Shown: in pieces, positions 1 to 10,029 of the stretch | Position numbering within the stretch: position 1 is the first letter of the stretch | Layout of the letters: the number at the start of each line of letters is the position of its first letter | Assembly: GCA_020736575.1 (NCBI GenBank) | Contig: JAGPYM010000017.1 | Span: 434,001-498,000, forward strand | DNA: 64,000 nt | Direction of reading: 5' to 3' | Source of the DNA: Thelonectria olida | Lineage: Eukaryota; Ascomycota; Sordariomycetes; Hypocreales; Nectriaceae | Notes under the pieces: generated by a model | Told to the model about the DNA's origin: nothing | What the model saw: only the letters and a program-made list of their open reading frames with translations | The model's database searches: none | Made by a program: the position numbers and the translations under genes

Positions 1-912
1 ATGTGCAAAGGGATACCCATTTTTTCAGCAATGTGAATGTGGGCAAAACTTGGCGGGTTCGCAATAATCGCATCCGCAACAAATGGCTCTCCTGGCAGTT
101 CCAGCGAGGGGTCAAGAGGCGCATTTTTTGGATGAGGCTTTGGTGGTGGCCCCATGCCATCTCCTGCTTCAATACAGGATCGCCAACATCCAAGTAAGAT
201 GTCTTGAATACCCTTCCTTCGCTTGCTCACTTCCCCGCTAGTGATAGCATCGAACCCTGGCATGAGGCCGGGGTGCTTTACCATAAAGGCCATGAGTTCG
301 GCGGGGTCGCCTCCAATATTGAAAAATTCGAGTCCATTCTCTTGCACAAATGTCTGGAACGTCGAATGGGTCGCTATTCGAACGCGATGGCCGTAGGTAT
401 CCTTGAGTACCTTTCCCAGCGCAACAAATGGCTGAACATCACCTCGTGAACCGACAATCTGGATGACGACATTGAGCTGCGGGGGAGGGGTCTGGCCAGG
501 CAAGCCACCCAGACTCGGCGGGATGTAGGCAGGAGGAAGGTCGATGGGTTCGGACTCTATGGAGATTTGGCTTTGGAGGGTCGGGCCGAGAAGGTCGGCG
601 AGGCGTCTATTCTTGGTATTGATGTTGATGTTGACTCGGCCATCGCCTAGATAACGGGCGTGTTAGCTCTCGTCCCACCAAGATTGCGTCGTTGAACTTG
701 CCAGTTACTGCTGCACCAGCCTCAAATCCGGGTTGGGTAAACTGGAGATGATCGTGGCTCTCTCCATAAGGCGGAGGCTGGCTCTCGCCAGGGTCGATAT
801 CCGGCAGCTGATAACCCTCAGTAAGGAGAGCCTGGGAGCTATCATCGTGTGTATTCCGTGGCTGAGCCGACTGCTGTCGCGCCAGCAAATTCTTCTCGTC
901 GATGACAGTCAT
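1..912 (-). CDS. Sterol 3-beta-glucosyltransferase (GT28/GT1 family), 3' end beyond window
   Basis: Transfers glucose from UDP-glucose to ergosterol-type sterols; acts at cytosolic membrane faces. Exon 1 is 702-912 and exon 2 runs from 646 off the left edge, so about 285 N-terminal residues are visible. The GT28 N-terminal Rossmann motif (QIVGSRGDVQPFVALGKVL) lies near residue 128, followed by the RIATHSTF and EFFNIGGDP segments typical of this family. The catalytic UDP-binding half is outside the window. There is no PH/GRAM region before the GT domain, so this resembles the short fungal sterol glucosyltransferases rather than the long Atg26 form. The only intron that keeps the frame (647-701, 55 nt) starts with GC instead of GT (GCAAGT...CTAG) and contains a GCTAAC branch point. 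The disordered N-terminus has two PPxY motifs (residues 46-49 and 108-111). The start is the ATG of MTVIDEKNLL; an upstream in-frame extension looks non-coding. Confidence 0.9.
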
Positions 913-2354
913 GGCGCCGAAGAGCGTGAAATGGACGTAGAAATGTGAAAGCCAGCTACATAGTCGAGCTTCAGATGCAGCTTCGTAGTGGGAACGGAGG
1001 GAGACGAGTACAATAAATACATGTGGTGGTGGGGTGAAACAAGCTACCACCCATCGACGTCAGCCTGAATTGCAGCTCCAAGCCACGCCCATTATTCGTA
1101 CTTCGTACACACGTACCAAGCCGCTAAAAATAGCGCTAAACAGCTTCAGGAATCTATCATGCGAAATGCACTTCCGAGAGCGAAACAGGCCAAACGGCGT
1201 TTTGTTCAATCTCCGTGTCAGTCTTGAATTGTATTAATGAGAGACTTACAATAATTGTCGATGATGACAGGAGATGGGAAAGAGCTCGTTTCAAGGAATC
1301 GGAACAAGAACTCAAAGACTCTAGGTCGCATAACATGACATCCAAAACAGCAGCACGAAGGGCAATGTTGTACGATCATGATGATACATACTTTCTACTT
1401 CCCAGGTCTTCGACGCCATCGAAATGAGGTCTTTTCGGGGGCCACGCAAGTCCGGAGTTTTGCAAACCTCCCGTTCCTACTCCTGAAGTTAAACAGGTGC
1501 CTAGATATTTGACGCCATCTCGGAGACTTAGGCGAGGTATCAGACTTGGACGTACTCAGGTTTGGCGAAAAGGGGGATGAGAGCTACATCACCTTGAGAA
1601 AGTACGGCAGTCGCCTGTCCAGTAAATCACTCAATTCGTCATTGGATTCGCAGCGTTGAGGCATTGCATTGAACAAGATAAATCCCTCGGTACCTATGCA
1701 GATATCTCTACCCGAGCGTTGCAAGCTGTGTGAATGTGTTGATGATACTAGGCATTGATGGTCAGACCAATGCTGCCCTTGAGTCATCAGCACCATTACC
1801 AAGTTGATGAGCCATGCTCAGTTCAGACCATCGAGGTGCCAAATACCCCCGATCAATAAAGGGGACGTGTCAATGATACTCGGCTGTTGGGTTGTCCAGT
1901 CTGCAGTGAAGGGATGAAACGGAAAGGAAGCCATCAGCCATGCCGCTCGTTGGCGGGAAAGCCAGGTAAATAGACTTTCAATTAGTCAAGATATCAGGTC
2001 CAACGAGCGACCTTGAACAAGACTGTCACCTTCGCAATCTGAGTGGCTATCCTGTGGCGCCTCTTGATCATGGGAACAGTTAGCAGATATGGTATGCGCA
2101 AAATCAAAAGTCCATATTGCTGACTTGAGCCGATTGTTTTTTTAGTGGTATAATACAAGGTAACCCCATCCGAAGGAACGCGGTACAATAAACAAATCGT
2201 CGTGCGTGGTGGCCAAATTAACCTCCATAGTAGAGCCCACATCATCGAATGTCCCAGATGAAAACCTACGCCACTGTGTAAAGCACTCCTCGATTCCTCA
2301 TACCCTTCTCCTTCAGCTATTCACATCGCCCTATCGTCATCGTCCGTCATCCAT
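913..2354. other. Intergenic: upstream of sterol glucosyltransferase, downstream of Sec61-beta
   Basis: About 1.4 kb with only short unsupported ORFs on both strands. It should hold the promoter and leader of the glucosyltransferase and the 3' UTR of sbh1. I see no RNA gene, repeat or conserved protein here. Confidence 0.6.
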
Positions 2355-3021
2355 TTAGCTCGAGAATTTTCGGGTGATCTTGGCAATAACTGCAGCGTGG
2401 TTAGTTCAATTCCCAGGGCCATGTGGCATAATTGATGAGGTGATACGTACTGTGAAGAGCCACAACACTGAAAATGAAGACCAGGGAGAGAACAAGAACA
2501 ACAACGGGGTCGACCTTCAGACCGGGCGACTCGTCGGTGTAAAGACCTGCGTCAAGTCAGCACATATCCAAGGGGTCATCACAGTTCCAAGTCGCCATGT
2601 CACACGACCAAAACCAAGGGGTAACATACGCAGCATGGTGCTGCTGGAACCACCAGCGCCAGCAGCTCGGGTGCTGCTAGGACGAACATTGGCAATCTTC
2701 TCCTTCTGGTCGGCGGCAGCTCGACGTCGAATCGCAGTTCGGGGACCACCAGGGATAGAAGGGGATGAGGGACGACCGACGCTGGCGCCAGAGGCAGCGG
2801 CGCCGGCGACGGGAGAGGCAGGGCGGGGAGAAGACTATCCAACTCATGTTAGCCGATCCAGTTCGAACTACAATGCCGCCTTGCAGATGGCGAGGTGAAT
2901 TTCAAGTAAAGTCACGGCAAGTAAGCTCGCATCGGTTTGCGACGCTAAGCATGATGCGTCGCGACCACATGCAATTGCCCGACAGCCAAAGGAAACCCAG
3001 GGACGAAGGGGCGCGTACCAT
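2355..3021 (-). CDS. sbh1: Protein transport protein Sec61 subunit beta
   Basis: Small tail-anchored subunit of the ER translocon (Sec61/SecY complex). Predicted exons are 3019-3021, 2630-2834, 2451-2546 and 2355-2389, giving 112 residues. An alanine/serine/proline-rich N-terminus leads to the family signature AADQKEKIA, then GGSSSTMLRLYTDESPGLKV, then one C-terminal membrane helix (VVVLVLSLVFIFSVVALH) and a short lumenal tail ending KITRKFSS. The body and helix match the family very clearly. The first exon contributes only the ATG: the donor GTACGC follows the start codon directly, and a 184-nt intron ends in TAG just before SSPRPASP. The other introns are 2547-2629 and 2390-2450. No other in-frame ATG fits the SSPRP start, but that first junction is inferred from splice signals and family resemblance only. 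Confidence 0.92.
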
Positions 3022-4424
3022 TATGAGAGAAACCGGAAGCTGTATAAAAGGAGAGTGACTTAGAACCGCTGCAGGATTCCAAGGTCGATTGTCGCGAAAA
3101 GAAAAAGAGATTGGGAGCTGTAGTGATGGAATTGAAGACGGCAACTCGAGCTGGGCGAAATTATGGCCCCCGTGCATTAGGGAGGTAGTTGAGGCCACCT
3201 TCGCCAGAAAGGAGAGTTCCGGCAGAACATTTCTCCGCCGCCTGGCAAGCTTGGACTCGGCGTGCGCCATACGATGACCTCCACATGCCCTTTTTGAACA
3301 GAGCAGCTCGTACGGATAACACCTTGTCTGAAGCAATTGGACAAGGTTATCAATCGTTTACATAAGAGAGTCTATGCAGTGATCTATGATAGATATTTAG
3401 CGATGGAATAGTCTAAAGGCTTCCATTGTCAGGAGCGCTCACATGGCTTGCATGGGTCCCCACACCTGTGGGAAGTGCTCACACTCAAGACAGATCTTCG
3501 ACTAAGGTATGATCACTTTCCACATCCTCTATAGATTTTCACAAATACATATATATATACTCGTAAAATCAGGTCTTTTGTCATGGACTAGAAAATACTA
3601 GAGCAACGCTGTTTGGGGGGAATTTTACAATTTGAAGAGCCTATGTAAGCAGAGACGTCGGTGGCCTCCGCACCCGCAAATCTTTGTTCCAACAACATCG
3701 GAACGCTCTCTTGCTCGCCTCAGAGCCCGCTCGGCGGACGTCTTATGTATGTGGTGTATAATTCAAGAAAAGAAGAAGAAGCAGAATCAAGACGCAAACC
3801 ATGAGACAAATGGAATCGCAAAATCCTCGTCCTCAAAAGACGGACGAGACCATCCACACGAGGACGCCTCCAACGGGGATCACCACATTTTTCCTGTCGT
3901 CCCCCAAAATATCTCTCCGTCGCTTGTAGGATGAATCGGAGGAGTCTTCTCCCATGACGAATCGCCCATCTCCCATCACCTGCCAGAGCATGCACCGCTT
4001 TCCATAGCCCCGACAACATATCCATCTCATCATGGAGGAGAATAGCCTGTTCTTCCTCCACCAGCCGTCCCGTGCTTTTTGTTCCCATCTTTTGTTGCTC
4101 CGAATCCGTGGGATGATGGCAATGCCTGCTCCGAAAAAGAGAGGACCTGAGGGCCTCATGTGTGCTAGTATGACGATCTTCTAGAATCTCATGCTCAGGG
4201 AGTTTTGAGCTGCTCAGGGAGGACCGGTTCCTTCCATCAAGACTCAATTATGTAAGATTAGGACAGAAGTACATCTACACCAGGAAACGAAAGCTCTCAA
4301 CCAAACGCCTTCCGCTATGATGGCAATTCTGAAGATCGGGTGTGTTTTGTGAATCGTGAGAAGAGGTGTTGTGACAAAGAGAAGTAGAGGTAGTAAAAGT
4401 TAAAAAAGGAAGAAAGGTGGTATC
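3022..4424. other. Intergenic: sbh1 promoter and 3' side of the PSR-like phosphatase
   Basis: About 1.4 kb. It holds the upstream region of sbh1, a short AT run near 3550-3560 and the phosphatase 3' UTR. A 175-codon minus-strand ORF (3720-4247) resembles no family and has low-complexity composition. I do not call it a gene. Confidence 0.55.
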
Positions 4425-6038
4425 TCAAAGAGTGACGTCGAGGACAAGGCTGACGTCCGCCACGTTGGGGCCAGCCAGGTCTTCGAGAACGGGTATCAGA
4501 TCTAATAGCTCGTTGTCGTGAGCATCAGAGAACCAACTACTGATGGGGACAGCATGTTGAGGATGGAAAATGTACGAGGTGGGAGAGTTGTCGATAATAA
4601 TGGTATCCTTGAGGTCTCGTCCGACCTGGGAGAGATCCTTGACGTAGTTGCCCTGGTGGTTATAGCAGCTCTCTCTGAATAAACGGTGGTGAACGACTTT
4701 GTGAATGTCGAGTTGATCCAATAGAGGGTCGCCGTACTATTGAGTTCATTAGTGAGCGACTTTGATAACGCGAGTGCATTAGACGAACCTTAGAAACGGA
4801 CGCCGTAAAGACAACGACTTCGTATAGTTCGCCAACCCTCTTCATAAACTCATCTACGCCGGGCCGTTTGATGACGTAGACGTTGTGGTAGTTGCCTTCG
4901 ATTTCAACGGGGATTGTGAAGTCAGCTTGATGGAGAATCTAGTCGGTAATAATTAGCGCATATTAAGTAGCAAACGTCATCATCAAAGTCAAACCTTGAA
5001 TGAGCTGTGAACGAGTGTTTCGTCCAAATCCAGAACCAGACATTTCCTTCCTTTGTGCTCTGGAGCGATGGGTGGCAACAGCCACTTTGAGGGAGGCGCT
5101 GAAGGGCCGGCCTCTGGATAGACAGCTGGGACGGCCGGAGCAGGTCCGGGGCCGGGAGGGGGAGGAGGTATCGTTTGTTGCGGTTCCTCGGAGGCGGGAG
5201 CGGAGGCGGCTGCTACTGGCGCCTCTTCCGCTTCGACAGCGGGAGCATCTCGCATATCAGCGTCGCTGGTTTCGAGGGCCGGGGCTTGCTTCACTTCTAC
5301 CTGCTGATCCTCCTCCGCGGCGGGGGTATGGGGGGGTTCAATCGTGACTGCGGGCGGGATAGACTGCTTGGATTCCCTGTTCTCTCGCTCCGTCACCGTA
5401 GGCTCTTCGTTGTTGCTGCCAGATGAGACAGGCTCGTCCTTGGGCCCTTCGGTGATTGGAGCCGGTTGAGTCTCTTTCTCGGTCGTTTGCTTTGGCTGCT
5501 CCTGGGGGGTCTGGGTTCGCGACTTTGCCGTCGCAGGTCGCTGTGGCAGTTTCTCAAGCTTGTGTACGTTTTCGCTGGTTTCTTCGGAGGTATTTGGGCT
5601 ATCGGGTGTGACGCAGCAGCCAAGGAATGCAAGCAGGCCACCGCTCTTCTTCTTCCTCTGTGGAGGGTTAACTGGGGATGTCGGCTGGGAGTTCACGGGG
5701 GTGTTCGATGGTTCTGTGTCTCCGCCAGTTCTGTTGCTGGATGTGCTGCCGTTGCGCCGTCGTCCTCGGAAGCTGCCTTTGGAGTCTTTCGATCGGCTTC
5801 CGATGCTGTTCCGCGAGTCGCTGACTGTCGCCCCACTCAACCCCGTCGATGTTGGTGACGATTGGTTCCTTTGCGATGACGATCTAGAAGGAACTTGGAG
5901 GAGGCTGCGACCTTTCTTGGGGTTTGTTCCATCTTCGGGCGACAACAGATCCTTGTCTTTGGCCATCTCAGTCTCGGCCGGAGGGTTCTGGGGTTGGATT
6001 TCGTCCGCCGGGTTGACTGGCTGGGGTTTGTCGGACAT
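4425..6038 (-). CDS. PSR/SCP-like HAD phosphatase (NIF domain), plasma-membrane stress phosphatase type
   Basis: Protein serine/threonine phosphatase of the FCP1/SCP (NLI-interacting factor) class; the yeast relatives Psr1/Psr2 act at the plasma membrane in sodium-stress and general-stress signalling. Exons 4995-6038, 4789-4938 and 4425-4736 (introns of 56 and 52 nt) give 501 residues. The catalytic [10 protein letters not shown] motif (DxDxT, Asp337 and Asp339) opens the domain. It continues through [36 protein letters not shown] and [20 protein letters not shown] and ends in the usual [12 protein letters not shown] helix. The first 325 residues are disordered and rich in Ser, Pro and Glu. 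They include a Cys-Cys pair (141-142) after a hydrophobic GGLLAFLG stretch, a plausible palmitoylation site that would fit membrane anchoring. The leader upstream appears to contain its own intron. Family is certain; the exact orthologue (Psr1 or Psr2) is not. Confidence 0.9.
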
Positions 6039-9000
6039 GTTTGCTCTTATTCTGCGGAGAAGTCAGCGTCTGTGGAGGCTTGAAATTGATCCCTGACTTG
6101 ATGGTCAAGGGTGCGAAACAGGCAGTTTATGCTTGGTTGGAGCGGGCTTTTTGCAGACATCCAGCACCATCGACCTCGTGAGAATCGAGTCTGCATTTCC
6201 TTGGCAAGCATGAAGCAGCTGCGGAAGGCGCGGCGATCGCTCTCGCCACCCAGAGTAAATGACGGTGAGGAACGACAGCGTTTCATCCTCTCGTCGCGCA
6301 AGAAAGAGCGAGACTTACGTTGATGAATAAGTCCACACAAACCGAACCCAATTTCTCGGCCCCCTAACACTTCAGTCGGCCTACGAAGGCCTGTATCGCA
6401 GTCGGGATCGAAGCAGCCAGTCAGGAAGGCGAGGAAATGGCAAAAGGAGATGAAGTTTGAGGTGATTAGGGGCGCGGAATTGAAGCACTGTCGAGACCGA
6501 TGAAGCGGTGGCTGGGTACGCAACGCGGGAGTCCAAGGTCAGAGTCGAGAGTTGAGAGGGAAGTTGCTTGCTCTTCGACTCGGGACACACGGGCGCTGTT
6601 GAACAAACGAATGACTCGTCGAGCCAGTACCGCAAACGGGGGAGTTGGAACGGAGATCGCGTCGGTCGGGGATGGAGCTCGGTGAGGATGAGGAGGGACG
6701 GGAGACGGAAGACGGAGGCAAAAACAGACAGGCGGATCGGAGGCTCAGAGTAGCTGGCGGCGCAAGCGAGATGATTGCCTTTAAACGTGGATTAGGTCTT
6801 CTTGCTGGCGCTGAGAACGGGGATGACCCGGTAGGAGCAGGGGATGGCAGGATGCTGAGAGGCCGAACACTGGCGACAGAAGTGCTGGACACTCGCTGGA
6901 GACTTGCTGTTGGCCCTTGGAAGAGACTGGGCTGGACGGGGCTGGACGGGGCTCGATGGGGCTTCGACTGGGGTGAGTGGGAGAGGAGGTGTGGGTGGAG
7001 TTGAGGTTGAGATTAGCCCGCCGGGAATGTACAAGCGGCGGTAGAGGAGTATCGTGAGCCATGTTTGCGCACGCAGTTTCCACACTGTATTGTCACGATT
7101 GCGCTTGGCTTGGGGCACAGTCTTCTTTCTCTGTAACACCCATCTCCTGTTAGCACAATAAGCACAGCTGCGTCTGTCATCTCCGCTAATGATGGTGCCC
7201 GCCAAGCTCATCTTAACCACCCTCCCATGGCCGGTGCGGCGCCTGTTGCCCCCTGGTCCGTGGACGAGTGGAAGTGCACCAGCGTGTGAAGAAGTGATGA
7301 AGAATCATCAATTGCGGTGCCTGTGCTCTGCAGCGCTATGCTGCTACGCTACCTCGATGGATTGGATGGCCCGGCCTACCTGGCTGGCCAATCCGTTTCC
7401 CTTCGTTTGGACTATTTACTGATTGCTGCTCCTCCTGCCCAACTCGAACGAACCATCAAAGACTATGGCACCGGTTTAATGAGGCGGGCGAGCCCTAGAG
7501 ACCAACTACGAGGTGCTAACATGCTTGTGATTCTTTCAATGTTCGCTTCGCAAGTGGAGACGGGCAAGCTCTGGGAGATGTGGAAAGGAGCCGCTCGGCT
7601 CGGGTGGCTGCTTAACATTACTCTGCAGCCACCCAGTCACTGGCTCGCTCGCTCGCTGTCAGGCTCGAACTCTTCTGTTAATTAAGTTGGATACGCATTG
7701 TTCAGTTACCCCTGTTTCTGCTGGTTGCTTCGCTACCGCCGCACATGGCATTTGCCTTTCGCGAATCACGGAGAGGTTGGTCCTTGGTTGGGCCCCTCGA
7801 TCCGTCCACCTCTCGTGTCAAGCTCAAGCTCAAGCTTCAAGCCCTCGAGCCGCGAAACAAAACGACAGGCGGGTGGGATCTACACGGCTGGTCGGAGAGA
7901 ACAGCACTCCCGGGACCTGGGGCCGTTGGCACTGCATTGCATATCGACTACGGCCACCGCGACCCATGTTCAGGCCCCCTTCGAAAAAGCACTTCAACCA
8001 TGCCAGCCCAAGACAGGATGCCGCTGTGGAGGCATTGTAATTGGTCGTGTTGGCGCCCGGAATTGGTGATGCCCCAAGACAGGCTGTGTGGCCCGTTCAA
8101 ACGGACCAGTCGAGGGACCTACATACCCGCTGTGACCAGCCTGGAGACCTCTTCGCGCCGTCTTGCAACCACTTCATCCGTCGGTTGACTGCATTCTCGG
8201 TATTGGTTGTGATTCATGCTCAGAAACATTGCAGGTCTCCAACTCGTGGCAAGGACCTGCCTGTCGGGTTTCACAGGCGTGGACCAACGGATTGGATTTC
8301 TAAGTGGCCCGATCGAGAGCATTTCAGTTGAGATCGGCAGTGGCTGACAGAGGTTGAGTGGTGGAGTGATTGAGTGACAACTCTAAAGGTTTGGGGCCCT
8401 GGTCTCTGGTCTGGTTTTTAATGAGAAACGAACAGGCCTGGCAAGCGGGTCGCAAAAAAAATGGCACACACAACGAGGCTGACATAAATGTCAGAGTATG
8501 CTACGTACATCATATCCTATTAGGTGATCGCACTATTTTGTCTGCGACTCATCCCTATGCCTCTTGGTGTGCCATTTTTTTTGCGACCCGCTTGCCTGGT
8601 AAGCTGTGGCAACCACAAGATACTGGTTGGGCTGGTTATATGGGACTATAGCTTCGTATTTTCATGGAGCCCATACCGCTCCAGAGCCGATCACGCTTAT
8701 GTGAGAACCCTCGCGCCCCTCGAATTGCAGTGAACCCATGCTTGTTCGCCCTGTGTCGCAAACTCCAACCGGCCAGTTTGTTTGATTGCTTTCTAGAGTG
8801 CGCATAGCCAACTGAACGCCCGGTATGTCAAATGTGGTAGGAGGGCCTAGATTGAATTCCGGTAAGATCTCTGCCGAGTATTCGAGGAGGCAGAGCTTCA
8901 ACGTCCCCCTTTACTAAATGTGGGAGCTGTCAAGAAGGTCAGGTGGAATTCAATCTACTGTCACGTCCCGCGTGTCCTGGTTTCACGAAAGTAGTCTAGA

Positions 9001-10029
9001 CCGATCTCGAACTATGCTGGCTACATATTTGTTGTCTTCACGGTGGATATTTGTGATCTGATATCCTCCAATGTGCACATGTGTCCGAGGAAATATTCCG
9101 AGTTTGAGTCGGAGCGGTTTACGCATCACTTATGAAATACGCAATAGGTACTGGATAAAGAGAATCAACCCAAAACAAAACTCCAGGCATAAATATGTGG
9201 CCATTTACTACCACTTCTGCATTATATAACTAGAAACCTAAATATTGCACAATAGCTAGATTTTGTTCATTGCAAACGACTCCGTCAAATCCCAAAATGC
9301 ACTCTCTAGGGTAAGTCGGTCGATATTGGCCTGATGGTGGATAGAACTTCCTCTCCTGGGCTAGCGGAGCTAAGGCCCCTGATCTGACCAATCAGCATCT
9401 GCTCACTTCATCGACTGTGCTGTTCATGGTTAGGTATGATAGCAATTCCATTGCTGCTCATTCATCACAGAGATCCCGTCTGGAATGCCAAGGTACGTAC
9501 CCCGGCGGCCGCCATCAACCTCGCCTTCTCGCTCCTCACTTTTGCCTCCCCCATGTTTTACCCCAGGCTTTAAGGTGGAGCGTGTCATGTGACTGGCTTT
9601 CTCCCTCGTGCTCGTGGCGTCATTCCCGTACTGGCCGTCGCCCATTCGCCATTTTCGTCAGGCGCGGTCGCATTTTGGAGTGCCGCCTGTCTGGGAAGGA
9701 GCAGCATGTGCGCGTGCCTCGGAAGGCACCTTCACATGCAACTTTGTGTCATGATGCTTCTTTGCCGCCATTGAAGCCACCACAACTATTATCACCCCAC
9801 GCCCAACATTCTGCATCTGAAGACTCGTCCATTGAAACCTATTTGCATCTTCGACAATCTGAGTTTATTCTTCGCTTAAACCCGACATCTTGTCACCTGA
9901 ACACGCCTCGCCTGATGGGGAACTGGCCTTGCTGAGACAACCGAGAGTGTGGGGAAGCTTCCCTCCCGAAGCTCACTCGTTCCAACACAGCTTCAACGTT
10001 CGTCGCAAATATCGATACATCCGCCCTCC
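6039..10029. other. Gene-poor 4-kb stretch between the phosphatase and the ABCD transporter
   Basis: Both flanking genes point away from it, so it is a long divergent promoter region. The left end is the phosphatase leader. Short ORFs (at most about 170 codons) have random-looking composition and no family features. I see no tRNA-like boxes, transposon ORF or terminal repeats. It could hide a non-coding RNA or long leaders. Confidence 0.55.
6052..6318 (-). other. Predicted 5'-UTR intron of the PSR-like phosphatase gene
   Basis: On the minus strand a consensus donor (GTAAGT, first base 6318) and a branch/acceptor pair (GCTGAC then TTCTCCGCAG, last base 6052) bracket 267 nt. The acceptor lies 13 nt before the ATG. 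Good signals, but no coding continuity to test them. Confidence 0.45.

Noticed and set aside
2374..2898. 174-codon plus-strand ORF
   Set aside because: Lies across exons and introns of Sec61-beta, which reads clearly on the minus strand.
3720..4247. 175-codon minus-strand ORF
   Set aside because: No family resemblance, Arg/Leu/Ser-rich composition, position consistent with UTR or intergenic DNA.
9417..9935. 172-codon plus-strand ORF before the ABCD transporter
   Set aside because: Composition random-looking, no domain; more likely the transporter's leader.
9949..10029. In-frame N-terminal extension of the ABCD transporter
   Set aside because: The extension starts with GTG, not ATG, and looks non-coding; the ATG at 10030 begins the family-like sequence.
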